DNA from: Acinetobacter sp. ANC 4204
Lineage (GTDB): Bacteria; Pseudomonadota; Gammaproteobacteria; Pseudomonadales; Moraxellaceae
NCBI RefSeq assembly: GCF_002135205.1
Contig: NZ_NEFZ01000006.1
Coordinates: 1 to 64,000 of the forward strand
DNA: 64,000 nt
Direction of reading: 5' to 3'
Shown here: positions 28,352-37,716 of the stretch, in pieces
How positions within the stretch are numbered: position 1 is the stretch's first letter
Layout of the letters: every line of letters starts with the position of its first letter
Notes under the pieces: model-generated
Told to the model about the DNA's origin: nothing
The model's database searches: none
The model's input: only the letters and a program-made list of their open reading frames with translations
Position numbers and translations under genes: made by a program

Positions 28352-28452
28352 AATCTCCCCCTAACCCCTTCTGTATAAAAGAGGGGAAAACCACGTACTC
28401 TATTTTTGACTGTGGAAGTCCCCCTTTCTTAAAGGGGGATTTAGGGGGATTT
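28352..28452. repeat. ~100-bp palindromic repeat element between pheS and pheT
   Basis: Imperfect terminal inverted repeats flank it: the left arm AATCTCCCCCTAACCCCTT (28352-28370) and, reading inwards from the right end, AAATCCCCCTAAATCCCCC (28434-28452). Inside is a hairpin CCCCCTTT (28420-28427) with AAAGGGGG (28431-28438), plus CCAC...GTGG arms around 28391-28414. This resembles a MITE/REP-type intergenic element; its spread elsewhere in the genome cannot be seen here. Confidence 0.65.
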
Positions 28453-28490
28453 CTATAAACCTTTAAATTGTTAAATTTGTATTTAAACCA

Positions 28491-29492
<1,002 letters not shown>

Positions 29493-29628
29493 TTATAAAA
29501 TTAATAAAACCCCATATTCTATCAGTTTTTAAGCGTGTTGATGAAGCTCTACGATCAGGAAAATTTGTTTAGTACATGGTTTTATAATCAGGTTAAGATA
29601 GGGCCATCACAGAAGAGAACAACAAACG

Positions 29629-30645
29629 ATGTCGCTTGATCCTATTTGGCAACAACAACTTACTTTAGTGACTTATGGCAATGAATATTTGCGTCACAAC
29701 CTAAGTTTCCAACGTTGGTTAGAACACGCCATTTTTGACCGACATTGCTTTCAGTTTCGTGATCTGAATAGCCAACATTTACTGGCTCAGCATTTTCAAG
29801 TATGGCTTGAAGCCTTAAAAAAACAAGGGGTCAAACAACTCAGTCTACATAGTTCAACATTGCTAGCAGATGAAAAGAACCCCAATCCAAATATTGAACT
29901 GCTTGCTACACCACATATTATTGTGAGTCATCAAGCACAGCAAAAAACTGCTTGGATTTTCGGTAAAGAACTGGCTGAGTGGTACAGCGCCGAACAAGAT
30001 TTTATAATTCCAAAAGCACAACAAAGCTCAATCCGTAGCGAAAATTTATGGCGTTTTGAACTGAATCATAAACTCAGCAAACGCATTGAAGCGGATTTAC
30101 AAACGCCGAAATGGGATGAAATCGAAAACTTTACCGAACAAGAACTCTTTAGTGCGCCATTTGCGCAAGGTTTGGTCGAGCCTGATGCTGTAGACTTACC
30201 TTACTATGGACAACAAGATGCCATAGATGAAGCCCACCATCTCTCTCTTTTACCGACAGACTACGCTGCTGATTATGCACATCAAACGCTGTATCGTTTA
30301 GATGCCCTATCAGCATTGATCCAGACCAAGATTCAACATCCTTACAATGCAGAAGGCCAAGTCCTCACGCCAGATGAGCAATTGAACCTACGTCATTTTG
30401 AGCAAAAGATTGATGATTTAAAGACCAAGTTCATCGTAAAAGTAGCCAATCACTATCAAACCGCACAGCTAAGCCCCAAAAATACACCTACACCACTTGA
30501 TGCTCGCAATCATTCCGCAGCTAAATTAAGTCCGATAGAAACCAAGTCTCATGAAACACAGCATAAATCTGGAAAAACTGGGGTGTTTGCTTTAATTGTG
30601 ATTACACTTTTAATTTGCGTATTGGGCTATTACTTTGGGTTATAA
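29629..30645 (+). CDS. Hypothetical C-terminally anchored membrane protein
   Basis: I do not recognise a domain in this 338-residue protein. Most of it is hydrophilic and rich in Gln, His and Leu. Residues ~1-285 look globular and alpha-helical (SLLPTDYAADYAHQTLYRLD near 207). A Pro/Ser/Lys linker follows (~285-317) and then one C-terminal membrane helix (VFALIVITLLICVLGYYF). With no signal peptide, this predicts a cytoplasmic tail-anchored protein. It is divergent from pheS and ends at a bidirectional terminator. Composition is native. It is probably a lineage-specific gene. Confidence 0.75.
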   Translation: MSLDPIWQQQLTLVTYGNEYLRHNLSFQRWLEHAIFDRHCFQFRDLNSQHLLAQHFQVWLEALKKQGVKQLSLHSSTLLADEKNPNPNIELLATPHIIVSHQAQQKTAWIFGKELAEWYSAEQDFIIPKAQQSSIRSENLWRFELNHKLSKRIEADLQTPKWDEIENFTEQELFSAPFAQGLVEPDAVDLPYYGQQDAIDEAHHLSLLPTDYAADYAHQTLYRLDALSALIQTKIQHPYNAEGQVLTPDEQLNLRHFEQKIDDLKTKFIVKVANHYQTAQLSPKNTPTPLDARNHSAAKLSPIETKSHETQHKSGKTGVFALIVITLLICVLGYYFGL

Positions 30646-30658
30646 CCCTCGCTAATAT

Positions 30659-30691
30659 AAAAAGCGCCAAACTTATCCGTGGGCGCTTTTT
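30659..30691. terminator. Bidirectional terminator
   Basis: AAAAAGCGCC (30659-30668) and GGCGCTTTTT (30682-30691) form a hairpin with A and T tracts between the tail-anchored gene and the convergent 70-residue gene. Confidence 0.85.
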
Positions 30692-30708
30692 TATTTCCCC
30701 ACACTAAA

Positions 30709-30921
30709 TCATGCTGTAATTAAATAATTAAAAGGCTGAATCTTAATTTGTATTTTATGTTCATCGGCATGTTGATTAATATAATGATTGACTGAAACCA
30801 CCTCGCCTTCTAGCTCTGCATCAGGCCCATACATAATTTTGACCGACTCACCTTTCCTTGGAACCATTTGTAACTCTACAGCAATACTGCCTTGTCCCAT
30901 CCCTGTAATCTCTACAAGCAT
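30709..30921 (-). CDS. Small conserved hypothetical protein
   Basis: This 70-residue protein has alternating hydrophobic residues typical of a small beta barrel: RKGESVKIMYG, then LEGEVVSVNHYINQH and HKIQIKIQPF. A clear AAGGATCAGG ribosome-binding region precedes the ATG, and its position against a shared terminator supports a real gene. No family is recognised and no partner is evident. Confidence 0.65.
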   Translation of the reverse strand: MLVEITGMGQGSIAVELQMVPRKGESVKIMYGPDAELEGEVVSVNHYINQHADEHKIQIKIQPFNYLITA

Positions 30922-31065
30922 ATCCTGATCCTTGTCTTATCAATCTTTTTATTTATTAGGCATCTATCACATTTCAGATTAAAGCAGATTTATGTAACCA
31001 AAGTTCAGCTATGGTTTTACATATAAGACTTCATTTTTTCATGTTTCATAAATTTAAGCTGTGCT

Positions 31066-31605
31066 CTACTCAACCACCAATTGATTTAAAAAGTTTTTCA
31101 CCTGTTTAGGTGTCTTTAAATGAATCCACTTTATATGCTGATATTCGGGCATCTGCATCATGTTTAAATATTTTTTTCTATTTTTAGCATGGGTTTTCAC
31201 CATCCACCAAATGATTGAATCACGACCAAACATACGCAAGAGGCTTTCACGATTATTGGAGTTTTCCCATAAATCTTGTTGCGCCCATGCACGTTGAACA
31301 GCACGTTTCACAGAACGATACAGATTGACTGGAAATGGTAAGTCCAACCAAATAACCGTATCAATTTCCGCCCATTTCACAGGAATGGCTCGGGTATAGT
31401 TACCATCAATGACATAACCTTGTGTCGCTTTTTGTGTTTCAGACTCAATTTTGGCAAAAAATACTTCATCTGGACATTCCTGCCAATCATCCAACCAAAA
31501 TAAGTTATCTAATTCAATATAATACAAGCCTAGCTTCTCAGCCAAAGCTCTGGAAAAGGTCGATTTGCCCGTGGCTGATGTACCAACTACGTTTATTCTT
31601 TTCAT
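31066..31605 (-). CDS. P-loop kinase-like protein (adenylate kinase / FlaR-like)
   Basis: This is a small 179-residue nucleotide-binding protein. Walker A is GTSATGKST near residue 8. The LDNLFW motif, VIDGNYTR and the Trp-rich C-terminal half resemble the FlaR or 'topology modulation'-type adenylate-kinase-like family, for which a substrate is not established. The ATG at 31605 was chosen because MKRINVVGTSATGKS is the family start; a TTG at 31623 would add six residues. It sits alone between rplT and the 70-residue gene. Confidence 0.8.
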   Translation of the reverse strand: MKRINVVGTSATGKSTFSRALAEKLGLYYIELDNLFWLDDWQECPDEVFFAKIESETQKATQGYVIDGNYTRAIPVKWAEIDTVIWLDLPFPVNLYRSVKRAVQRAWAQQDLWENSNNRESLLRMFGRDSIIWWMVKTHAKNRKKYLNMMQMPEYQHIKWIHLKTPKQVKNFLNQLVVE

Positions 31606-31831
31606 TGTTGTATCCAATTCCAATCCAAGCTTTTTCGCTATACATCATCATGGTTGTATCGCACGCTAATGTCTAGTCTATGATTTGCTTTGATGCATCC
31701 CGCTCAAATCACATAATCATAATATCCAACGCTCACCCGCCCGATGGAATATTTTTAGTTTTTGATGAATACCTATAACGCTCTAATTTTGAAACATCAA
31801 AACTCTCAATGGGATTAAAAGAATAGGCAAT

Positions 31832-31861
31832 AAAAAAGACCGCTAAAAAGCGGTCTTTTTT
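31832..31861 (-). terminator. Terminator after rplT
   Basis: AAAAAAGACCGC (31832-31843) and GCGGTCTTTTTT (31850-31861) form a hairpin that ends the rpmI-rplT transcript. The adjoining stretch ~31610-31831 shows no gene. Confidence 0.9.
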
Positions 31862-31874
31862 AAGTCTTAAAGAC

Positions 31875-32234
31875 TTATGCAGCTAATGCATCTTTAGCTT
31901 TAGAAGCTAAAGCAGCAAATGCAACTGCGTCATGCATAGCGATGTCAGCAAGTACGCGACGGTCGATAATCACTTGAGCTTTTTTCAAGCCAGCGATCAT
32001 ACGGCTGTACGATAAACCATTTAGACGAGCACCAGCATTAATACGCGCAATCCATAAAGCACGGAATTGACGTTTTTTCTGACGACGGTCACGGTAAGCG
32101 TATTGACCCGCTTTGATTACTGCTTGGAACGCTACGCGATATACGCGTGAACGAGCGCCGTAGTAACCTTTAGCACGAGCAAGAATTTTTTTATGACGGC
32201 GATGAGCCTGTACACCACGTTTTACACGAGCCAT
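31875..32234 (-). CDS. rplT: 50S ribosomal protein L20
   Basis: L20 binds 23S rRNA early in 50S assembly. The 119-residue protein is complete ([19 protein letters not shown]..., then [21 protein letters not shown]). It starts 11 bases after rpmI. In E. coli, L20 also represses this operon; the same is possible here but was not traced. Confidence 0.99.
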   Translation of the reverse strand: MARVKRGVQAHRRHKKILARAKGYYGARSRVYRVAFQAVIKAGQYAYRDRRQKKRQFRALWIARINAGARLNGLSYSRMIAGLKKAQVIIDRRVLADIAMHDAVAFAALASKAKDALAA

Positions 32235-32245
32235 TTATAATCTCC

Positions 32246-32440
32246 TTAGATGTATGGGCACATACGACGAACTGAAGCAACGTCACTCACGTGAACCATT
32301 ACACAGCCGCGTAATTGACGAATACGCTTAGCAGATTTTTTGGTCAAAATGTGGCGTTTGAACGCTTGTTTACGCTTGAAACCGTTTGCAGTCGCTTTGA
32401 AACGCTTAGCTGCACCACGGCGAGTTTTCATCTTAGGCAT
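32246..32440 (-). CDS. rpmI: 50S ribosomal protein L35
   Basis: This is a 64-residue basic protein ([20 protein letters not shown], then [18 protein letters not shown]), complete and typical. In most relatives it directly follows infC. Here about 4.7 kb of other genes separate the two, so rpmI-rplT must have its own promoter upstream of 32440. Confidence 0.99.
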   Translation of the reverse strand: MPKMKTRRGAAKRFKATANGFKRKQAFKRHILTKKSAKRIRQLRGCVMVHVSDVASVRRMCPYI

Positions 32441-32661
32441 AACAACCTCTTTTGAACACCTGTTCGGAACGTTTGCACCATTGCAAAACGACCTGCAGGT
32501 AAGGGAGCGAATATTCTAATCGAACTTTGTCTAAAACAAAAGCAAATAATCAACAATAAAAGTAAGCTTAGTCTATTTCCCGATAAGCTTTAAGCGATGA
32601 ATTTATAAACACACGCACATCCAAGCCGTATAATGCCTCATCCATCTAATATTATATCCTT

Positions 32662-33915
32662 ATGAACGTCAAACAGGATGCGTTTGCTGCGCTCCGCTAC
32701 CGAGACTTCTCGATTGTTACACTGAATCAATTTTGCCTGACACTCGCTATTTTAATTCAGGAAATTATTGTGGCATACTCCTTGTACACCCTCACTAAAG
32801 ATCCTCTGACTCTAGGTTTAATTGGTTTAGCAGAAGCAATCCCCTTTATTGCACTTTCCTTATGGGGTGGTTATTTTGCCGATCGTTTTAATAAACAAAG
32901 TATCATGAAAATCTGCTTATTCTTTGCCATTCCACTGCCCTTGGTGCTATGGGGATTATTTCATGCTTATGGCTTAAAGCACATCGAGCTCTCCACCCTG
33001 TCATGGGGTGTATATGCAGTGATCTTTGGTCTAGGAACGATTCGAGGTTTCTATAATCCATCCGCAACGTCTCTCAAACCCTTTTTAATTCCACGAGACA
33101 TTTATGCCAACGGCGCCACATGGACCACCATTGGTTGGCAAAGTGGGGTGATTATTGGCCCGATGCTGGGTGGGTTGATGTTGGCTTTTTTAGGTCGTGA
33201 AACCAGTTTAATCAGTGTAGCAGTGCTACTTGGTCTGTGCTTTTTACTCGTCAATCTTTTAAGTAAACGCACGTTTCCTGAAATTGAAACAGAACATGTG
33301 CTGCAAAGCCTAGGTGAAGGCTTTCGCTTTATTGCTAAAACTAAAATCGTCCTCTGGGCCATCTCACTCGACTTAGTCTCGGTACTGTTCGGTGGTGTGA
33401 TTGCTTTACTCCCGATCTTTGCTGAAGATATTTTAAAAATTGGTCCAGAAGGATTAGGCTATTTACGTGCAGCACCGTCAATTGGTGCGCTTATCACCAT
33501 GATTGCGCTAACTCGTTTTCCACCCACCCGACATGCTTGGCGCAATATGCTGCTTGCTGTTGCAGGTTTTGGGCTATTTACACTTTTGTTTGCTTACTCA
33601 AACTCCTTATGGCTGTCTTTGTTTGCTCTGGCTATGACAGGGGCTTGCGACAGTATTTCAGTGGTAATCCGTCAGACCATTTTACAAATTTATCCTCCTG
33701 AGAATATGCGAGGTCGTGTTGCGGCAGTAAACGGTATGTTTGTATCGAGTAGTAATGAATTAGGGGCATTTGAGTCAGGTCTTGCAGCTAAATATTTAGG
33801 TCCTGTGATTGCAACAGTTTTTGGCGGCAGCATGACCTTATTGGTGGTCGCACTGAGTTGGGCTAAAACCAAAGACTTATTTGGCGTCGACATTACTCAA
33901 GCCGAGCAGAAATAG
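32662..33915 (+). CDS. MFS transporter (EntS-like exporter type)
   Basis: This 417-residue inner-membrane protein has about twelve hydrophobic helices. The loop 2-3 signature GGYFADRFNKQS (about residues 73-84) is the MFS motif A. The N-terminal QDAFAALRYRDFS, the FYNPSATSLKP segment and MRGRVAAVNGMFVSSSNELG are typical of the MFS group that contains the enterobactin exporter EntS. Its substrate is unknown and no siderophore genes lie nearby. It is part of the block inserted between infC and rpmI. Confidence 0.87.
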   Translation: MNVKQDAFAALRYRDFSIVTLNQFCLTLAILIQEIIVAYSLYTLTKDPLTLGLIGLAEAIPFIALSLWGGYFADRFNKQSIMKICLFFAIPLPLVLWGLFHAYGLKHIELSTLSWGVYAVIFGLGTIRGFYNPSATSLKPFLIPRDIYANGATWTTIGWQSGVIIGPMLGGLMLAFLGRETSLISVAVLLGLCFLLVNLLSKRTFPEIETEHVLQSLGEGFRFIAKTKIVLWAISLDLVSVLFGGVIALLPIFAEDILKIGPEGLGYLRAAPSIGALITMIALTRFPPTRHAWRNMLLAVAGFGLFTLLFAYSNSLWLSLFALAMTGACDSISVVIRQTILQIYPPENMRGRVAAVNGMFVSSSNELGAFESGLAAKYLGPVIATVFGGSMTLLVVALSWAKTKDLFGVDITQAEQK

Positions 33916-33936
33916 TTTTTAATTTAACAATATAAC

Positions 33937-33970
33937 TTGCGAGTCTTTTCAATTCAGGAAATACTCGCAA
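33937..33970. terminator. Weak hairpin after the MFS gene
   Basis: TTGCGAGT (33937-33944) and ACTCGCAA (33963-33970) form an 8-base repeat with an 18-base loop and no T-run. Confidence 0.35.
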
Positions 33971-34020
33971 CCATTATTTAAGTCATACGCACTGGATGCG
34001 TTATAAAAGAAATTGATCAT

Positions 34021-34752
34021 ATGAAACCACTCTTATTGCTTGCATTATCAACATTGCCCGTTCATTTAAGCCATGCAGCTCAGCCACCATTAGAACTCAC
34101 CATTCAAAAAAGTTCAGCTCAATCAGCACATTTGACCACGCGTATTCAATGGGTCGATTTTCCCAAACCCCAATATAAAAATAGCGATTTAAATCAGCAA
34201 AACCGTGCAGCGATTATTCGTATCTATGCAGATGAAACAGGCGATGTGACCAAAGCCACCGTACAGGAAAGTACTGGGCTCAAAGCTTTGGATGAAAAGT
34301 TGGTGAATGCTGTGCTTCAAGCCAAAGTAAAACCTTTTGTTGAAGATGATACTGCTTCTGCCGTCATTGGTTATCAAGTTTTTAATTTAAAACTAACGCC
34401 AGATGACGCCGAAGCATGTAACTACACCTTTGACTCTAAGAACTGGCTTGCGCAACAACAGCAACAAAAAGTGCCTTTTCAATATCAGGCTCAACCTACG
34501 CTTGCGCTAGATTCAACGCAGTTGAATGGTCATGACCGTCAAATTAAATTTAGCTTTAAAGCCGATAAACACGGTAACATTAAGAAGCCCAAAATTACCA
34601 AAGGTTCAGGTATTTACGAGCTTGATCAACAAGTTTTACAAGCCGTTGCAAATAGCAAAGTCAGTGTTAAACGCACAGCAAGCACATTGTGGCTCTATAA
34701 AAAATCTAAATTTAAAGATGTGATTGAATTTGACCTTGAGTCTTGTCACTAA
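34021..34752 (+). CDS. Periplasmic protein with two TonB C-terminal-like repeats
   Basis: This 243-residue protein begins with a signal peptide (MKPLLLLALSTLPVHLSHA) and has no membrane anchor or proline-rich linker. Two segments each resemble the TonB C-terminal fold: ~48-125 (AAIIRIYADETGDVTKATVQESTG, then LDEKLVNAVLQAKVKPF) and ~168-240 (IKFSFKADKHGNIKKPKITKGSG, then LDQQVLQAVANSKVS). It is therefore a secreted TonB-like protein rather than a true energy transducer. No exbB or exbD is nearby. Its role is unknown. Confidence 0.7.
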   Translation: MKPLLLLALSTLPVHLSHAAQPPLELTIQKSSAQSAHLTTRIQWVDFPKPQYKNSDLNQQNRAAIIRIYADETGDVTKATVQESTGLKALDEKLVNAVLQAKVKPFVEDDTASAVIGYQVFNLKLTPDDAEACNYTFDSKNWLAQQQQQKVPFQYQAQPTLALDSTQLNGHDRQIKFSFKADKHGNIKKPKITKGSGIYELDQQVLQAVANSKVSVKRTASTLWLYKKSKFKDVIEFDLESCH

Positions 34753-34760
34753 AATCTAAA

Positions 34761-34790
34761 AGGACACGAGTTTTCGATAGCTCGTGTCCT
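34761..34790. terminator. Hairpin between convergent genes
   Basis: AGGACACGAG (34761-34770) and CTCGTGTCCT (34781-34790) form a perfect 10-base stem with a 10-base loop, without a long T-run. Confidence 0.6.
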
Positions 34791-34853
34791 GACTTCTTAC
34801 AAAGCTAAAAACCATTAAAAATCTGTTGGTCAATGACAGCATTTGAAGACCGA

Positions 34854-35282
34854 TTAGAATTGACTAAACATCCAATACACAAAAAGATAACGCCCTATTT
34901 TTGCAATGCTCACCATCAATAAGAAACGAACAAAGTTTTCTTTGAGCAATCCTGCAATCAGAGTAATCGGATCACCAATGATGGGCACCCAACTAAGCAA
35001 TAAAGACCAAAAACCATATTTTTGATAAATGCCCTGTGCCTGCAACATCTTTTGCTCTGAGACTGGAAACCATTTTTTGTTTTTGTATTGCTCAACTTTA
35101 AGACCCAGCCACCAATTGACACAACTACCTAGAACATTGCCTAAACTGGCGACAGCCACTAGTAACCAAACTGGATACTGCGTCTGAGCCAACAATCCCA
35201 CCAAGACTGCCTCTGACTGTAACGGTAGCAGTGTCGCAGCTCCAAAAGCAGAAAGGAAAAGCAGTCCTAAGGTCCACATCAT
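34854..35282 (-). CDS. YqaA family membrane protein (DedA/SNARE-associated superfamily)
   Basis: This 142-residue inner-membrane protein has the YqaA/DedA pattern: an N-terminal re-entrant region (LFLSAFGAATLLPLQSEAVL), a GNVLGSCVNWWLG helix, a polar loop and a WVPIIGDPITLIAGLL segment. Relatives are linked to lipid scrambling and envelope homeostasis, but the substrate is not established. It follows the next gene by one base, suggesting a two-gene operon. Confidence 0.85.
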   Translation of the reverse strand: MMWTLGLLFLSAFGAATLLPLQSEAVLVGLLAQTQYPVWLLVAVASLGNVLGSCVNWWLGLKVEQYKNKKWFPVSEQKMLQAQGIYQKYGFWSLLLSWVPIIGDPITLIAGLLKENFVRFLLMVSIAKIGRYLFVYWMFSQF

Positions 35283-35283
35283 T

Positions 35284-35577
35284 TTATGATTTTAAACCCA
35301 GTTTTTTCTTGGTTGAGTTATAGGTGTAGCCTGACCAGACCAATGTTAAAATCAACAAAAACCAACGTGACCATGAATACTTATCGGCAATCGGTTCAAT
35401 TGCAGCACGGAGTACCGCCTGATCTTTGGTATTGAGCAGTTCAATGATTTTTTGAATGTGTACCGCTTCAGCTACAAAAAGCATCAAACATCCCGCAATC
35501 CCCACAATAATACTGAGATAGATTTTAGGATTTGCTTCAATAATGCGGGTTAAATTGAGGAAAAACTCTTTTTTCAT
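35284..35577 (-). CDS. Small hypothetical membrane protein
   Basis: The 97 residues contain two probable membrane helices (about residues 18-38 and 71-89) and a charged loop between them. No family was recognised. A longer reading to 35619 would run through the terminator hairpin of the GST gene, so the ATG at 35577 (MKKEFFLNLTR) is preferred. It ends one base before the YqaA-like gene and is probably co-expressed with it. Confidence 0.6.
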   Translation of the reverse strand: MKKEFFLNLTRIIEANPKIYLSIIVGIAGCLMLFVAEAVHIQKIIELLNTKDQAVLRAAIEPIADKYSWSRWFLLILTLVWSGYTYNSTKKKLGLKS

Positions 35578-35607
35578 TACGCTGATGTCCAAACAACCTT
35601 CAACAAA

Positions 35608-35629
35608 AAAGCCACCCATCGGTGGCTTT
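35608..35629 (-). terminator. Terminator after the GST gene
   Basis: AAAGCCACC (35608-35616) and GGTGGCTTT (35621-35629) form a tight hairpin. Read on the minus strand it is followed by a T-run. Confidence 0.85.
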
Positions 35630-35691
35630 AAAGAATGGCTTATACCTTGAAGGCACTAAGCTTAACACAATTCAAGTCATTACTTTTGTAC

Positions 35692-36312
35692 CTAATTAAC
35701 TCGAATCGCCAGTGCTCGTTGTACTGCAGGGCGTGCTTGAATACGCTCCATATAAGCTTTGACATTAGGATAATCATTTAAATCAATTTGTTGCCATTCA
35801 TAACGCAAAATCCATGGGAAAATAGCCATGTCTGCAATTGAATACTCTCCTGCCACATAATCTTGCCCAAAAAGTTGCTTGTCTAATACAGCATATAGAC
35901 GTTTGGTTTCATTAACATAGCGTTCAGTTGCATAGGCAATACGTTCAGGAGCAAATTTACTAAAATGATGGTTCTGTCCAAGCATAGGGCCAAAACCACC
36001 CATTTGCCACATTAACCACTGCTCAACTTCAACACGGAACTGCTCATCCCGTGGATAAAACTGCCCTGTTTTACGCCCTAAATACTGCAGAATTGCTCCT
36101 GACTCAAACACCGAAATAGCTTCACCTTTGGGGCCATCTTGATCCACAATCGCAGGAATTTTATTGTTAGATGAAATACGAAGAAAATCAGGTTGAAATT
36201 GGTCATTTTCTAAAATATTAATGGGAAAGACTTGATACTCCAAACCCATTTCTTCTAATGCGATGCTAATTTTATGTCCGTTGGGTGTTCCCCAATAGTA
36301 CAAATCAATCAT
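35692..36312 (-). CDS. Glutathione S-transferase family protein
   Basis: This 206-residue protein has a thioredoxin-like N-domain (DLYYWGTPNGHKISIALEEMGL, residues 3-24), the glutathione-binding SER-like segment SVFESGAILQYLG (~68-80) and an alpha-helical C-domain (QWLMWQMGGFGPMLGQ, YSIADMAIFPWI). The region resembles the YghU/YfcG disulfide-bond oxidoreductase group (TPNGHKI near Asn11). Its substrate is unknown. It is divergent from the methyltransferase gene. Confidence 0.88.
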   Translation of the reverse strand: MIDLYYWGTPNGHKISIALEEMGLEYQVFPINILENDQFQPDFLRISSNNKIPAIVDQDGPKGEAISVFESGAILQYLGRKTGQFYPRDEQFRVEVEQWLMWQMGGFGPMLGQNHHFSKFAPERIAYATERYVNETKRLYAVLDKQLFGQDYVAGEYSIADMAIFPWILRYEWQQIDLNDYPNVKAYMERIQARPAVQRALAIRVN

Positions 36313-36431
36313 TCTTATTTCCTAAGTTTATTCGCTTATTTTAGATACACGATATCATAATTAAACGTGATTATTTTTATGTAATTTTATATATTATTTA
36401 GCACATATTTGAATAAAAACCACCCAACAAA

Positions 36432-37070
36432 ATGAATAAAATCATTGATATTCCAAGCCCGATCAATTTAAAAGACCCGCTTGAAGCGACTCAATGGGCA
36501 AAAGAAGCGAATATTAAACGTCCTTACCGGTTAGAGTTCTTCAAACACTATATTTCACAAATTCTAAGCCACCCAAAGCCTGATGTTCGTATTTTAGAAC
36601 TAGGTTCAGGGCCAGGTTTCTTGGCGTATGAACTTCTAGATAGACGCCCCAATATCAATTATACCGCCGTCGATTTTTCAGTAGCCATGCATAGCTTAGC
36701 CAAACAACGTTTAGCTACTATTGCTTATACGTCTGTAGATTTCATCATCGCTGATTTTAAACAGCAGGACTGGTATACCGCCCTTCTTAATCAACGCTTT
36801 GATTATGTTCTCATTCATCAGGCTTTACATGAACTTCGCCATAAAGCATATACCAACGATTTTCATAAAAGCATTGCGCAACATGTAATTCAGCCTAATG
36901 GTACATATTTCATCACTGACCATCTTGCTGAACCCGATGGACAGATGGGTAATCGAGAATTATATATGAATAAACATGAACACATTGAGAGCCTAAAGAA
37001 TAGTGGCTTTGGTAATGTTGAAATTGCACTTGAAATAGATGGCTTATGTGCTTTTCAAGTTACTTTATAG
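36432..37070 (+). CDS. Class I SAM-dependent methyltransferase
   Basis: The 212-residue protein has the AdoMet-binding motif I LELGSGPGFLAYELL at about residues 55-69, an acidic end of strand 2 (AVDF) and a motif IV-like segment FDYVLIHQALHEL. These give a Rossmann-type methyltransferase. There is no clue to the substrate; its neighbours are unrelated. It lies between the GST and infC genes and ends at a strong shared terminator. Confidence 0.82.
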   Translation: MNKIIDIPSPINLKDPLEATQWAKEANIKRPYRLEFFKHYISQILSHPKPDVRILELGSGPGFLAYELLDRRPNINYTAVDFSVAMHSLAKQRLATIAYTSVDFIIADFKQQDWYTALLNQRFDYVLIHQALHELRHKAYTNDFHKSIAQHVIQPNGTYFITDHLAEPDGQMGNRELYMNKHEHIESLKNSGFGNVEIALEIDGLCAFQVTL

Positions 37071-37115
37071 CTAGATTAGATGCAGTTTATTAAAAATGGT
37101 TCATCGTTAGGTAAT

Positions 37116-37145
37116 AAAAAAGCACTGCATAGGCAGTGCTTTTTT
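37116..37145. terminator. Bidirectional terminator between methyltransferase and infC
   Basis: AAAAAAGCACTGC (37116-37128) and GCAGTGCTTTTTT (37133-37145) form a 13-base hairpin with a T-run on both strands. Confidence 0.92.
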
Positions 37146-37159
37146 TAATCAATAGATTA

Positions 37160-37711
37160 TTACTTTTTCTTTTTAGGACCAAGCAACATACCCATTTGAC
37201 GACCTTCCATTTTCGGTGCTTGTTCTACAACACCCACTTCAACCACATCTGCTTCAACTTTTTGTAATTGAGCCAAACCAAGTTGTTGGTGTGCCATTTC
37301 ACGACCACGGAAACGAAGGGTAATTTTTACTTTGTTGCCTTCTTCAAGGAACTTAGTGATTGCACGTAGTTTTACGTTGTAATCACCAACATCAGTACCC
37401 GGGCGGAGTTTGATTTCTTTCACCTGTACTTGATGCTGTTTTTTCTTCGCTTCTTTCTGCTTTTGCTTTAGATCAAACAAATGCTTGTTGAAGTCCATGA
37501 TTTTACAAACAGGCGGTTCAGCGTTGGCTACGATCTCAACAAGATCAAGCTCAACACTTTCAGCAGCGCGTAATGCTTCTGCCAAGCTAACAATACCTTT
37601 TTGCTCACCATTTTCGTCTACAAGACGGACTTCTTTCGCACGAATTTCATCATTCAACGCAGGACGGTTTGATTTGTTACCGCCCTGTTGATTACGGTCA
37701 GGCTGTTTAAT
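37160..37711 (-). CDS. infC: Translation initiation factor IF-3 (ATT start)
   Basis: IF-3 keeps the ribosomal subunits apart and checks the initiator tRNA and start codon. The natural start is an ATT at 37709-37711, giving 183 residues that begin [22 protein letters not shown] after the initiator Met. No ATG exists there, and the next in-frame alternative (TTG at 37657) would delete a conserved segment. GGAG sits over the thrS stop codon, 5 bases from the thrS end. The N-domain, linker ([13 protein letters not shown]) and C-domain ([12 protein letters not shown]) are complete. An ATT start is known to allow IF-3 to repress itself. A terminator follows directly. Confidence 0.97.
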   Translation of the reverse strand: MKQPDRNQQGGNKSNRPALNDEIRAKEVRLVDENGEQKGIVSLAEALRAAESVELDLVEIVANAEPPVCKIMDFNKHLFDLKQKQKEAKKKQHQVQVKEIKLRPGTDVGDYNVKLRAITKFLEEGNKVKITLRFRGREMAHQQLGLAQLQKVEADVVEVGVVEQAPKMEGRQMGMLLGPKKKK

Positions 37712-37716
37712 CGCTG

